Shown here: piece by piece, positions 17,434 to 25,796 of the stretch
How positions within the stretch are numbered: the stretch's first letter is position 1
Layout of the letters: every line of letters starts with the position of its first letter
NCBI RefSeq assembly: GCF_001570605.1
Contig: NZ_BBXG01000016.1
Location: 124,001 to 188,000, forward strand
Reading direction: 5' to 3'
Length of the DNA stretch: 64,000 nucleotides
DNA from: Herbidospora cretacea
GTDB lineage: Bacteria; Actinomycetota; Actinomycetes; Streptosporangiales; Streptosporangiaceae
Notes under the pieces: model-generated
The model's database searches: none
Seen by the model: the letters and a program-made list of their open reading frames with translations, nothing else
What the model was told of the DNA's origin: nothing
Translations under genes and position numbers: made by a program

Positions 17434-18531
17434 TCAGTGCGTTTGGAGCGAGTCCAGGACATCACCGACCTGGTCGGACTTCAGGTTGTCGGGGATCGAC
17501 ACGTAGAAGAACGAGGGCCGCTTCCCCTCGCCCATGTCGACCAGCACGAACGCGCCCGTCTCGGTCTTAAAGTCGTACTTCTTCTGCTTGGCCTCGGCGC
17601 TGAAGTCCATCTTGTACTCGATGATCCAGGCGTCGCGGTCGCCGACCTTGATGGCCTCGTTGCGGATGACCTGGCGCTCGTGCGGGATCGAGTAGAAGGC
17701 CGGCTCGTAGGCCGACAGCAGCGTCGTGGTGACCACTTCCAGGTCCTCGACGCCCCGGTAGGGGAGCATCTGGGGGAGCTGGGCCGCCGCGACCGTGCCC
17801 ATCCAGTCGGCGCCCTCCTGGCCGTTGAACGCCTTCTGCGAGACGGCGGCGTAGGCGCTGGTGAAGAGCGGATAGGTCGGGTCGGTGGGGCTGTTCATCA
17901 CCTTGGGGTCGGAGACCTCCCACGGCTCGCCGAGGAACTTGTAGCTCAGGCCCGAGACCGGGTCTTCGATGCGGCCGTTCTCCGGCTGGGGGAAGGAGGT
18001 GACCGACGGCTGCTGGGGCTGCTGCTGCGTCGGGTCGGGGACCGGCTCCGTCGGCGGCGGGGCCTCTTCGGTCTGCGGCGGGGGCAGCGGGTCGCTGGTC
18101 GCCGGCGGCTGGGCGACCGGCTCGCTGCGCGAGCCCTGGTTCAGGAACACGAACGCGCCGCCCACGACCAGGGCGATGACCAGCACGATGCCCACTCCGC
18201 CGAGCACCCAGGGCAGCGGCGACGGCGGCTTCGGCGGCGCCCCGAACTGGGGCAGCGGAAGCTGGCTCGTGGCGCCCCACGGCTGCGGCTGGGCGGGCGG
18301 GGGAGCTCCCCACTGCTGTGTGGGCGGCGGGGGAGCGAACTGGGCGGTGGCAGCGGTCGCCGCGGGGACCGGCGTGCCCTCGAGCGTCTCCTCTTCGGCG
18401 GGCTGGGGAGGCGGCGGAGCCTCCTGGCCCTCCAGGGGATGGGTGGCGTCGGTCCACTGCGAACCGTCCCACCACCGCAGCTGCGGGGAGCCGTAGGGGT
18501 CCGGGTACCAGCCGGCGGGGGTCGTCGTCAT
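17434..18531 (-). CDS. DUF2510 domain membrane protein with proline-rich linker
   Basis: 365 residues. It begins with a DUF2510 domain ([23 protein letters not shown] split by WW-like tryptophans) at residues 5-30. A Pro/Gln-rich cytoplasmic linker leads to one membrane helix ([20 protein letters not shown], about residues 104-123), then a Pro/Glu-rich spacer and an extracytoplasmic domain of about 170 residues ending [17 protein letters not shown]. The DUF2510 domain binds or scaffolds proteins near the membrane in actinobacteria, often beside kinases. The neighbouring pseudokinase gene supports a signalling role. The outer domain is not recognised. Confidence 0.8.
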   Translation of the reverse strand: MTTTPAGWYPDPYGSPQLRWWDGSQWTDATHPLEGQEAPPPPQPAEEETLEGTPVPAATAATAQFAPPPPTQQWGAPPPAQPQPWGATSQLPLPQFGAPPKPPSPLPWVLGGVGIVLVIALVVGGAFVFLNQGSRSEPVAQPPATSDPLPPPQTEEAPPPTEPVPDPTQQQPQQPSVTSFPQPENGRIEDPVSGLSYKFLGEPWEVSDPKVMNSPTDPTYPLFTSAYAAVSQKAFNGQEGADWMGTVAAAQLPQMLPYRGVEDLEVVTTTLLSAYEPAFYSIPHERQVIRNEAIKVGDRDAWIIEYKMDFSAEAKQKKYDFKTETGAFVLVDMGEGKRPSFFYVSIPDNLKSDQVGDVLDSLQTH

Positions 18532-18550
18532 GCCTGGCAGCCTAGTGAAG

Positions 18551-19921
18551 TCAGCATTTGTACGAGAAGCTCGCCTTCGCCGCGATCGGCTTGCCCTTGG
18601 GGGTGTGGTCGAGCACGCGGAGCGTTGCGGTGCCCTTGAATCGGCCCGGACCGCTGACCTGCCAGATGAGCGGAAGATCTACCGAAGTCGTGCCCGATTC
18701 GACCCTCTGGGCGCCCTCGGTCTTGCGGCCGTCGCTCTGCTCCCAGACGTATTTGAACGTTCCGCTCTCGCCGTTGGTGGTGACCACCGCGTTGATCTTG
18801 GTCTTCGCGTCGCACCCCTGGGTCTTCTTCGGGGCGGACACGCTGACCTTGGTCACCGACATCTCGGCGGGCGGGCTCATCCGCATGTAGAGGATGAACC
18901 CGGCGATCAGCAGGCAGACCACCAGCGAGCTGAGCCACGCGCCGCGGCGGTTCGGCCGGGCCCTGCGGCGGCTCTTGACGTCGGGATCGGCGTGCTGGGT
19001 GGCGCCCTGCCGCCAGATCTGGGCGGCCGTGGTCTCCGGGGGCACGCCCGGACCGAACCGCATCCCGCCCGCCTCGGCCTGGGGCGGCCCGCCGAGGTTC
19101 CCGCCCGGATGGCGGGACGGGTCGAGCAGGGTCTGCAGCTCGCCGGTCTCGGGGAGCCGGGCCGGCGGCAGCGCGGCGGCCACCGGCGGCAGCGCCGACC
19201 AGGCGTGCAGGGTCCTGACCAGCGACTCGCGCGTGGAGAACCCGGCCGGGAGCATGTCCCGGCCGTTCATCAGGGCGTCTCTGGCGGCGGCCAGGCCGTG
19301 GGGGGCGGCCACCGAGGCGGCGTGGTCGAGGAGCTGCGCCGCGTGGCCGGTGGCCCAGCTCGCCGAGAGGGTCCGGGCGAGGCCCTGCCAGGCGGCGACG
19401 TCGCGTTCCGGCGAGGCGGGCTCGCCGCGCAGCGCCTCCAGCAGGCCGCGCTCGGCCAGCAGGGCCGAGCCGTCCTCGCCGATGACGACCGTGCCGGGGT
19501 GGACCGCGCCGTGGGTGAGGCCCCCGGCGTGCAGGCCCAGCAGTGTCTGGGCGGTCTCGATGAGGATCGTGGCGGCGCTGCCGGCGTCGGGTCCCCACCC
19601 GAGCTGCGCCCCGCCGGTGAGCAGGTCGGCCACGGTCGGGACGGCGCGGCGGCCGGTGACCAGCCAGACCTCGCCGCGGGCGGCCACCAGGTCGGAGACC
19701 GGCAGCAGGCCGTACTGTCCCGACTGGGCCAGCCGCCGATCGGCGGAAATGGCCGCCACCAGGCGCTCACGCGCGCCCGGGGCGGCCAGGAGATGATCGT
19801 TGAACCGGAGCAGCCCCGACGGCTCGCCGCCGGGGCCTTCCGCGTCGTGCCAGGTTCCGACCTCGCTGACCCTCGTCCTGCCGGTCAGCAGGTGGCCCGC
19901 GACACTCCCCCCGTCATGCAT
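18551..19921 (-). CDS. membrane pseudokinase with extracellular Ig-like domain
   Basis: 456 residues. The N-terminal 250 residues have a kinase-like layout (LRFNDHLLAAPGARERLVAAI; THGAVHPGTVVIGEDGSALL), but the catalytic HRD is replaced by HGA and DFG by AERG, with no nucleotide lysine visible, so it should be catalytically dead. A membrane helix (AWLSSLVVCLLIAGFILYM) at about residues 326-344 leads to an Ig-like fold of about 105 residues with two cysteines. It starts only 2 nt after the kinase gene stop and is transcribed with it. Such pseudokinases act as scaffolds or allosteric partners (compare MviN with PknB); the partner here is presumably the adjacent kinase. Confidence 0.72.
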   Translation of the reverse strand: MHDGGSVAGHLLTGRTRVSEVGTWHDAEGPGGEPSGLLRFNDHLLAAPGARERLVAAISADRRLAQSGQYGLLPVSDLVAARGEVWLVTGRRAVPTVADLLTGGAQLGWGPDAGSAATILIETAQTLLGLHAGGLTHGAVHPGTVVIGEDGSALLAERGLLEALRGEPASPERDVAAWQGLARTLSASWATGHAAQLLDHAASVAAPHGLAAARDALMNGRDMLPAGFSTRESLVRTLHAWSALPPVAAALPPARLPETGELQTLLDPSRHPGGNLGGPPQAEAGGMRFGPGVPPETTAAQIWRQGATQHADPDVKSRRRARPNRRGAWLSSLVVCLLIAGFILYMRMSPPAEMSVTKVSVSAPKKTQGCDAKTKINAVVTTNGESGTFKYVWEQSDGRKTEGAQRVESGTTSVDLPLIWQVSGPGRFKGTATLRVLDHTPKGKPIAAKASFSYKC

Positions 19922-19923
19922 GA

Positions 19924-21693
19924 CTACTGACGCCTCCGCCTGTGCCTTCCCGCCATGGTCCGCTTCACGGCAAGTGTGGCGGGAACCAGGCCGGTCGTCA
20001 TCAGGCCGAGGGCGAAGAATCCTGCGGCGGCCGTCTCACCGGTGGTCGGTTCGACCGTGGGAGAGAGGGTCGGCTCGTCAGTGTCGCGCGAGGTCGGCGT
20101 CTCCGGGGGAGTGGAACCGGGGCCGCCGGGGGAACCAGGCGGCGGCGGGCTGCTGGGCTGAGTCGGCGGTGTCGAAGTGGTGCCGCTCGACGTAGCCGAA
20201 GGCTCGGGCGAGTTGGACACCGTCGGGGTCGGCGTCGCCGTGGTGGGCGACGGGCTGGGGGTCGGGGTCTCCTCGCCCGGCTCGCTGGTGGCCGTCGGGT
20301 CGCCCGGCTCCTCCAGGCCACCACCGCCGCCGCCCGGCTTCTTCGTGGGCTTGGCGGTCGGCTTCTTGGTGGGCTTCTTCGTCGGCTTGGGCTTCGGCTG
20401 CTGCGTCGGCTTCGGCTGGGCGTTCTGGGTCGGCTGGGTGACCGGAGGCTGGTTGCCGTCCGCGTCGGGCGACTCGGTGACCTCGGGGGTCTCGGTGACC
20501 GGGACCTCTTCGATCAGGCCGTCGTCGACCTCCTCGACCAGCGGGTCGGGGGTCGAGGAGGTGTTGATCGGGCTGGGGGTGAGCTGGGTCGTCCCGGCCG
20601 AGAGGGTGGCGCCGCTGATCGAGCCGACCAGCACGGCCGTGCCACCCGCGATGACCGCCATGCCGACCACGGTGAGGCCGATCTTGACGATCGCCTTGCT
20701 GAAGAAGCCGCTCTTGCGCTCGTCGTCGGGGTCGGGACCGCCGTCGAACTGCTCGCCGCCGGCGGCGAGCTGGGTGTTGGCGAGCTGGGTGTGCGCCTCG
20801 GGGATGGCCGCGGCGAACGGGAAGAAGGCGGCCAGCAGACCGGCCAGGGCGGCGAGGCGGCGGCGTCCGCGCTCCTCCCACTGCGGTCCGTAGGTCTCGA
20901 CCGCGACGGCCTCCAGCTCCTGGAGGAAGGCGTGGGCCGAGGCCGGGCGCTCCTGCGGGTGCTTGGCCATGCCGCGCTCGATCAGGCCGCGGAGCTGCGG
21001 CTGGATCTCCTCGATCGGCGGCGCGGTCGTCTGGTGCTGGTGGGCCAGCGCGGCCAGGTTGTTGGCCCGGAAGGGCCGCTGGCCGGTGAGGCACTCGAAG
21101 AAGACCACCGTGGCGGCGTAGACGTCGGTCGACGGACCGGCCGGGGCGCCCGCCCACTGCTCGGGGGCCATGTACGAGGGCGTGCCCGAGGCGGGCATGC
21201 CCTCGCCCGCGCGGGCGGCGATGCCGAAGTCGACGAGCTTGCTGTGGCCGTTGCCGTCGACCATGACGTTCTCGGGCTTGAAGTCCCGGTGGACCACGCC
21301 CATGTCGTGGGCGATGGCCAGGCCGATGAGGGAGCCCTTGAGGACCGCGAGCGCGGCCTCCGGCCCGGTCGGGCCCTCGGAGCGGATCATCGCCCGCAGG
21401 GAGACGCCGTCGACCAGTTCCATGACGATCGCGGCCCCGTGGGGCTGCTCGACGTACTCGTAGAACCGCGCGGCGTGCGGGTTGCGGTCCATCAGTGCGA
21501 GGAGGCGGGCCTCGTGCCGGAACCGGGCGATGAAGTTGTGGTCGGCTAGGAGTTCTGGAGCGAGGTATTTGATCGCGACTGGCGTTCCATCGGCATCGTG
21601 CCTAGCCAACACGACCTGTCCGGCAGCGCCGGTGCCGAGTTCGCGTAGCTCCGTATAGCCGGGAACCCGCCAGGCGCCGGTCTGGCCGTACAT
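19924..21693 (-). CDS. membrane Ser/Thr protein kinase (PknB-type)
   Basis: 589 residues; AAGGAG precedes the ATG by 5 nt. The kinase domain covers residues 13-275: Gly loop GTGAAGQV (20-27), Lys42 in VAIK, HRDFKPENV (135-143) and DFG (155-157), then SGTPSYMAPEQW. All catalytic residues are present. A hydrophobic stretch near residue 285 and a helix near residue 340 (IGLTVVGMAVIAGGTAVL) precede a long Pro/Thr/Lys-rich external stalk, and a second hydrophobic helix lies near the C-terminus before a basic RHRRRRQ end. No PASTA repeats are seen, so it does not sense muropeptides by that route. The operon kinase, pseudokinase, DUF2510, orn follows, and an inverted repeat lies upstream. Confidence 0.88.
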   Translation of the reverse strand: MYGQTGAWRVPGYTELRELGTGAAGQVVLARHDADGTPVAIKYLAPELLADHNFIARFRHEARLLALMDRNPHAARFYEYVEQPHGAAIVMELVDGVSLRAMIRSEGPTGPEAALAVLKGSLIGLAIAHDMGVVHRDFKPENVMVDGNGHSKLVDFGIAARAGEGMPASGTPSYMAPEQWAGAPAGPSTDVYAATVVFFECLTGQRPFRANNLAALAHQHQTTAPPIEEIQPQLRGLIERGMAKHPQERPASAHAFLQELEAVAVETYGPQWEERGRRRLAALAGLLAAFFPFAAAIPEAHTQLANTQLAAGGEQFDGGPDPDDERKSGFFSKAIVKIGLTVVGMAVIAGGTAVLVGSISGATLSAGTTQLTPSPINTSSTPDPLVEEVDDGLIEEVPVTETPEVTESPDADGNQPPVTQPTQNAQPKPTQQPKPKPTKKPTKKPTAKPTKKPGGGGGGLEEPGDPTATSEPGEETPTPSPSPTTATPTPTVSNSPEPSATSSGTTSTPPTQPSSPPPPGSPGGPGSTPPETPTSRDTDEPTLSPTVEPTTGETAAAGFFALGLMTTGLVPATLAVKRTMAGRHRRRRQ

Positions 21694-22203
21694 GCGGTCT
21701 CCTTATGTGCCCGGGCCCCCACCATGACGACCACAGAGCCTAACGGTGCTCCAAGAGGTGAGGGGAAAAGTCACGAGATTGTAGTGACTCAGTGTCAAAT
21801 GTGACTTTAGTGGTACAGGTGGGTAGACCGGGGACGCGGAGACTTTCGGGAGCCCGTCATGAGGGCATCGAAAGGGCGCTGAGCTGCCCGGACGCGAGAG
21901 TGAAACCGGCGCGGCGGAGGCGCCGGATCATGCCCGATGCGCGTTCCATAGCGTCTGGTTAGTGACGGTGATCACACCGGCTTGACACGGCCCGCGCTCA
22001 TCGGCGCGGGTCTCGTCGTCGTGGAAAATGCCTCTTCCGTTACGCCTCCGGAGTGGAAGACCGGCATCCGGAGCAGGAAGGGCCGAGGGGAGCCCGGCCG
22101 CCCACGCGAGTCCCTGATCGGGCACTCGATGGCCACATGGGCGCCGGACACCTCGTGCTGCGTTAAGTAGACGCGCGGGCCCGCCGGGCGGTTGTCAGAA
22201 AGC
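21694..22203. other. 510-nt intergenic region without a convincing gene
   Basis: Between the divergent... rather, co-oriented kinase and PPOX genes on the minus strand. It holds the kinase promoter side and a pair of TGAC-type repeats (see separate entry). Short frames at 21928-22125 and 21982-22170 lack ribosome sites and family resemblance. I see no tRNA or other structured RNA. Confidence 0.5.
21767..21808. promoter_or_regulatory. inverted repeat with nested TGAC motifs upstream of the kinase gene
   Basis: AAAGTCAC (21767-21774) and GTGACTTT (21801-21808) are perfect complements, with another GTGACT and a GTGTCA between them. The set lies about 75-115 nt before the kinase start, within the likely promoter. 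The alternating TCAC/GTGA spacing suggests a multimeric repressor or activator site. Confidence 0.5.
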
Positions 22204-22860
22204 TCATCTACCGGAGATGTGGGCCGGAACCGGGATGTCATGGGTCAGCTTCGGGTCGGTGACCGGCTCGCCCCACGTCGTCACGACCGGCAGCACGCCG
22301 GCCCAGATGGGCAGGTCGTAGTCCTCGTCGTCGTCGTTCGGCCCGCCGGCGCGCATCTTGACCGACGCCTCCTCCAGCGACAGGGCCAGCACGGCGGTGG
22401 CGGCCAGCTCCTTGCGGTTCGGCTGCCGGGTGTAGTCCCACTGGCCGGGGGCGAGCTGCTCGGTGATCGCGGCCAGCCCCGCCCACCGCTCGTCCTCGTC
22501 GGCGACCAGGCGCGGCACGCCGTAGATCATCGCGGAGCGGTAGTTGACGGAGTGGTGGAAGGACGAGCGGGCCAGCACGATGCCGTCGAGGTGGGTGACC
22601 GTCACGCAGACCGTCGCCCCGGGAGCGGTGCGCAGGGAGCGGGCCCCGGTGGACCCGTGCAGGTAGAGGGTCTCGCCGATGCGGCCGTATCCGGTCGGGA
22701 TCACCATGGGCGCGCCGTCGACGACCACCCCGAGATGGCAGATCAGTCCGGCGTCGAGGACGGCGTGCAGGTCGGCCCGGTCGGAGCGGCCCCGCTCCTT
22801 GGAGCGGCCGAGGGCGGTGCGGCCGGTGGGGGACAGAGGGGTGCTGAGCAGCTCGGTCAT
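22204..22860 (-). CDS. pyridoxamine 5'-phosphate oxidase-fold (FMN-binding split barrel) protein
   Basis: 218 residues from the ATG at 22860. The split-barrel pattern is clear: YGRIGETLYLHGSTGARSLR, VCVTVTHLDGIVLARSSFHH and NYRSAMIYG, which match the Pyridox_ox_2 family, whose members bind FMN, heme or F420. The PLP-synthesis residues of true PdxH are not evident, so it is probably an FMN-dependent reductase or detoxifying protein. It is divergent from a MocR-type regulator with about 70 nt between starts. MocR/PdxR proteins commonly control vitamin B6 genes, so regulation of this gene by its neighbour is the simplest reading. Confidence 0.82.
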   Translation of the reverse strand: MTELLSTPLSPTGRTALGRSKERGRSDRADLHAVLDAGLICHLGVVVDGAPMVIPTGYGRIGETLYLHGSTGARSLRTAPGATVCVTVTHLDGIVLARSSFHHSVNYRSAMIYGVPRLVADEDERWAGLAAITEQLAPGQWDYTRQPNRKELAATAVLALSLEEASVKMRAGGPNDDDEDYDLPIWAGVLPVVTTWGEPVTDPKLTHDIPVPAHISGR

Positions 22861-22928
22861 ACGGTTACCGTAGGAGCCGAGTGGCCTGGAGGAACACGTC
22901 CACTTCGGCGCCGTCAAGGGAGACCACT

Positions 22929-24389
22929 TTGCGGGAGCAGCAGGTCGACGTGCCCGTGGCCGTCGACCGGACCGGTCCGGTGCCCCTGGCGACCCAGGTG
23001 GGCGACCAGCTGCGCGCGGCCATGCGCGGCGGCCAGCTCACTGCGGGTTCGCGCCTGCCGTCCAGCCGGAGCCTGGCCAGCCTGCTCGGGGTCAGCCGGA
23101 CCGTGGTCACCGAGGCCTATCAGCAGCTCTACGCCGAGGGCTGGCTCGACGGGCGGCACGGCTCGGGCACCTACGTGGCCGACGTCCACGCGGGCGACGG
23201 GTTCTCCGCCCGCCCGGCCGAGCCCCGGCCGTCCCCCGACGCCGACTTCTACCCCCCGCTGCACGCGCCCGACGCCGGTCTGGTCGACCTGCGGCCCGGC
23301 CGCCCCTGGGTCATGGCCTACGACACCGCCGCCTGGCGGCGGGCCTGGCGGGCCGCCGGAGACCTGCCGATGAGCGCGTGGCCCGACCTCTACGGCGACC
23401 CGATGCTGCGCGAGGCCCTGGCCGACCACCTGCGCAGGGCGCGGGCGGTGCCCGCCGGGCCGGGGGACGTGCTGATCACGCGCGGCACCGGCAACGGTCT
23501 CGACCTGCTGGCCGCCACCCTGCTGAGGCCCGGCGACCGGGTCGGGGTGGAGGAGCCGGGTTACCGGTCGGCCCGGCGGATCTTCGCCTCGCGGGGCGCC
23601 GAGATCGTGCCCTGCCCGGTCGACGCCGACGGACTGATCGTCGACGACTTGCCCGCCGGCCTGCGGATGATCTACACGACCCCCGCGCACCAGTTCCCGA
23701 CCGGAGGCCGCCTGCCCATCCCGCGCCGGGAACGCCTGCTCGCCTGGGCCCGCGCCACCGGCGCGCTCGTCGTCGAGGACGACTACGACGCCGAGTTCCG
23801 CTACGACGTCGCCCCGCTCCCCGCCCTCTACGGCCTCGGCCCCGAACAGGTCGTGCTGCTCGGCACCCTGTCGAAGTCGCTCAGCCCCGACGTCGGCGTC
23901 GGCTGGCTGGTCGCGGGCAGGCCACTGCTCGACCGGATCGCGAGAACGCGCAAGGAACTGGCCGACCGCACCTCGGGCCCCGTCCAGCGGGCCGTCGCGA
24001 TCATGCTCGACCGCGGCGACCTCGACCGGCACCTGAGACGCATGCGCCTGGAGTACGCCCGCAGGCGCGAGGCCGTGGTCGCCGCCCTCGGCCCGTGGAC
24101 CAAGGGCGACACGGCCGGTCTCCACGTCCTGGCGGAACTTCCGGAACACGTCGTGCCGGAAATCGTCGCGGGAGCCCGTGAGCGGGGCGTCCTGGTCGAC
24201 ACGACCCTCCGCCACCACCACGGCCCGCCCCGCGTCCACGGCCTGGTCGTCGGGTACGGCTCCGCCGCACTCCACGACGTCCGCCGGGGCTGCGGGATCG
24301 TCAGGACACTTCTCGACCGGGCGCTAGACGTACAGCTAGACCACGCTCTCCAGGAGCCGGAGCTCCTCCCGGGGACGGGGCACCTCTAA
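22929..24389 (+). CDS. MocR family GntR/aminotransferase regulator (PdxR-like)
   Basis: 486 residues from a TTG at 22929, chosen because AAGGGAGA lies 5 nt upstream. The N-terminus is a GntR winged helix (VPLATQVGDQLRAAMRGGQL; SRLPSSRSLASLLGVSRTVV), then a linker and an aminotransferase-like domain with YGDPMLREALADHLRRARAV, VEDDYDAEFRYD and the PLP lysine in LGTLSKSLSPDVGVGWLV (about residue 315). MocR proteins bind PLP and a partner amine and act mainly as transcription activators or repressors. Divergence from the PPOX-fold gene suggests PLP-responsive control. Its 3' end overlaps the convergent amidase-like gene by 54 nt. Confidence 0.88.
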   Translation: MREQQVDVPVAVDRTGPVPLATQVGDQLRAAMRGGQLTAGSRLPSSRSLASLLGVSRTVVTEAYQQLYAEGWLDGRHGSGTYVADVHAGDGFSARPAEPRPSPDADFYPPLHAPDAGLVDLRPGRPWVMAYDTAAWRRAWRAAGDLPMSAWPDLYGDPMLREALADHLRRARAVPAGPGDVLITRGTGNGLDLLAATLLRPGDRVGVEEPGYRSARRIFASRGAEIVPCPVDADGLIVDDLPAGLRMIYTTPAHQFPTGGRLPIPRRERLLAWARATGALVVEDDYDAEFRYDVAPLPALYGLGPEQVVLLGTLSKSLSPDVGVGWLVAGRPLLDRIARTRKELADRTSGPVQRAVAIMLDRGDLDRHLRRMRLEYARRREAVVAALGPWTKGDTAGLHVLAELPEHVVPEIVAGARERGVLVDTTLRHHHGPPRVHGLVVGYGSAALHDVRRGCGIVRTLLDRALDVQLDHALQEPELLPGTGHL

Positions 24390-24938
24390 CTGAGGCGCGC
24401 TGTCACCGATCAGACGGGCGACGTCGATGGCCCCCGGATCCCCCTCGGCGGAACCCGGAACCTGCGAATGCCCGAAATGTCCCCCGCGGGCCCAGAGGCG
24501 GCGGCTGCCGTCCTGCACCAGCGAATGGGGAAGAGGTAGGGGCGGACCTGCGGGCCAGCGCCGGGGGACCTCCCACGAGTCCAGCCAGGCGAGGATCTCG
24601 TCGAGACCGTCGAGCTTGCTGTCGGTGAACGGTTCGTGCACCGACCCCAGCACGCTGATCTGGACGCACACCCGGCCGTGCCGGTTGAGGTCTCCGGTGA
24701 GGCCGCAGGCCGCGCGGGTCGGCGGCAACTGCTGGATGATCTGCCCCGTCACCGGATTCCACACCAGGTGAGCGGGGCGGTTGAGCTGAACGAGCCGCTG
24801 GGCCACGGATTTGGCCGAGATCCCTTGCGGGTCCGTAGGCCAAATGAACCAGACCACCCTGGGCGCGCCCCCGAGCATGGGGCCGGCGTCCTGGGGAGCG
24901 GGAATGCGACTGGCGACGGGTAGCCATGCCTGGGCCAC
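24336..24938 (-). CDS. amidase_2/PGRP-like protein with missing zinc ligands
   Basis: 200 residues from a GTG at 24938 with AGGGGG about 5 nt upstream. The body follows the N-acetylmuramoyl-L-alanine amidase_2 fold: RVVWFIWPTDPQGISAKSVA, HLVWNPVTGQIIQQLPPTRA, GRVCVQISVLGS and RRWPAGPP, then a GHFGHSQVPG segment before GDPGAID. The normal first ligand (His in WHTTE) is replaced by FIW, and the usual His before GDPG (DHGDPG) reads SAEGDPG. Zinc hydrolysis is therefore unlikely; a cell-wall binding or structural role fits better. No signal peptide is seen. Converges with MocR. Confidence 0.7.
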   Translation of the reverse strand: MAQAWLPVASRIPAPQDAGPMLGGAPRVVWFIWPTDPQGISAKSVAQRLVQLNRPAHLVWNPVTGQIIQQLPPTRAACGLTGDLNRHGRVCVQISVLGSVHEPFTDSKLDGLDEILAWLDSWEVPRRWPAGPPLPLPHSLVQDGSRRLWARGGHFGHSQVPGSAEGDPGAIDVARLIGDSAPQLEVPRPREELRLLESVV

Positions 24939-24977
24939 TGTGCCCCCTCATGTCCTCGGTCGCCCTGTTTTCTCCCC

Positions 24978-25796
24978 TTATGCTCTCCGAGCGAAACGCG
25001 CGATCCCGTACCTGCCCCGCCGTACGACGGCGTAGCCCCGGGTCAGCGCGCGTTCCCGGAGATAGACCAGCGGGAGCGCCCGGCCCTCCACGGCGCGGGC
25101 GAACCGGCCCGGTCCGGTGGTCCGGCTCACCGTCAGGCGGGGAACCGCCAGCATGTCGGGGGCGGGCAGCTCGGCGAGGTCGTTGGCGACCGCGCACGCC
25201 GCCCAGAAACCGGCCCGGCGGGCCTCCCGGCGGACCCGCGCGCTGGAGTAGCCGTAGGGATAGGCCATCGTCGTCACCGGGAGCCCGAGTCTGTCCTCCA
25301 GGATCGCCTTTCCGCGCCGGAGTTCCTGGCGGAGCTGCGCGTCCGGTAACTGGTCGAGCTGCGGGTGGCTGTGGCTGTGCCCGGCGATCTCGTGGCCCTG
25401 GGCCGCCGCCTCGCGCGCCTGCGACCAGGTGACCATGTGGTCGAGCGGACGCCCGGCGGCCTCCCCGCCCGCGTCGGCCACCCAGCCCGTGGTGAGGAAG
25501 AGCGTGGCCGGGAAACCGAACCGGTCGAGGATCGGCAGCGCCTCGGTGTGGAAGTCGGCGTAGCCGTCGTCGAAGGTCAGCACCACCGGCTTGGCCGGCA
25601 GGGTCACGCCGGTGCCGTTCACCGCCGCGATCAGGCCCGCGAAGGTCATCGGGGTGAACCCGTTGCGGGCCAGGTAGTCGAGCTGCTCGGCGAAGTCGCC
25701 CGGCCGCACCGCGAGCGGGCGCGTCTCCGCGTTGGGCCGGTCGGTGACCGAGTGGTACATCAGGATCGGCACCCTGGTGGGCGTCGGGGTGGTCAT
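24978..25796 (-). CDS. polysaccharide deacetylase (NodB/CE4 family)
   Basis: 272 residues from the ATG at 25796, which overlaps the stop of the upstream glycosyltransferase (ATGA). CE4 motifs are present: VLTFDDGYADFHTE (motif 1, metal Asp), GHSHSHPQLD (motif 2, two His) and TMAYPYGYSS (motif 3). VPILMYHSV at the N-terminus is typical of the family. It removes N- or O-acetyl groups from a polysaccharide; the linked GT2 genes suggest an envelope glycan or capsule. The C-terminus has a basic region that may contact the membrane. No signal peptide is visible, unlike most secreted deacetylases, so the substrate may be a cytoplasmic lipid-linked precursor. Confidence 0.85.
   Translation of the reverse strand: MTTPTPTRVPILMYHSVTDRPNAETRPLAVRPGDFAEQLDYLARNGFTPMTFAGLIAAVNGTGVTLPAKPVVLTFDDGYADFHTEALPILDRFGFPATLFLTTGWVADAGGEAAGRPLDHMVTWSQAREAAAQGHEIAGHSHSHPQLDQLPDAQLRQELRRGKAILEDRLGLPVTTMAYPYGYSSARVRREARRAGFWAACAVANDLAELPAPDMLAVPRLTVSRTTGPGRFARAVEGRALPLVYLRERALTRGYAVVRRGRYGIARFARRA

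Noticed and set aside
21928-22170. Short frames in the kinase-PPOX gap
   Set aside because: No ribosome site and composition typical of random GC-rich frames.
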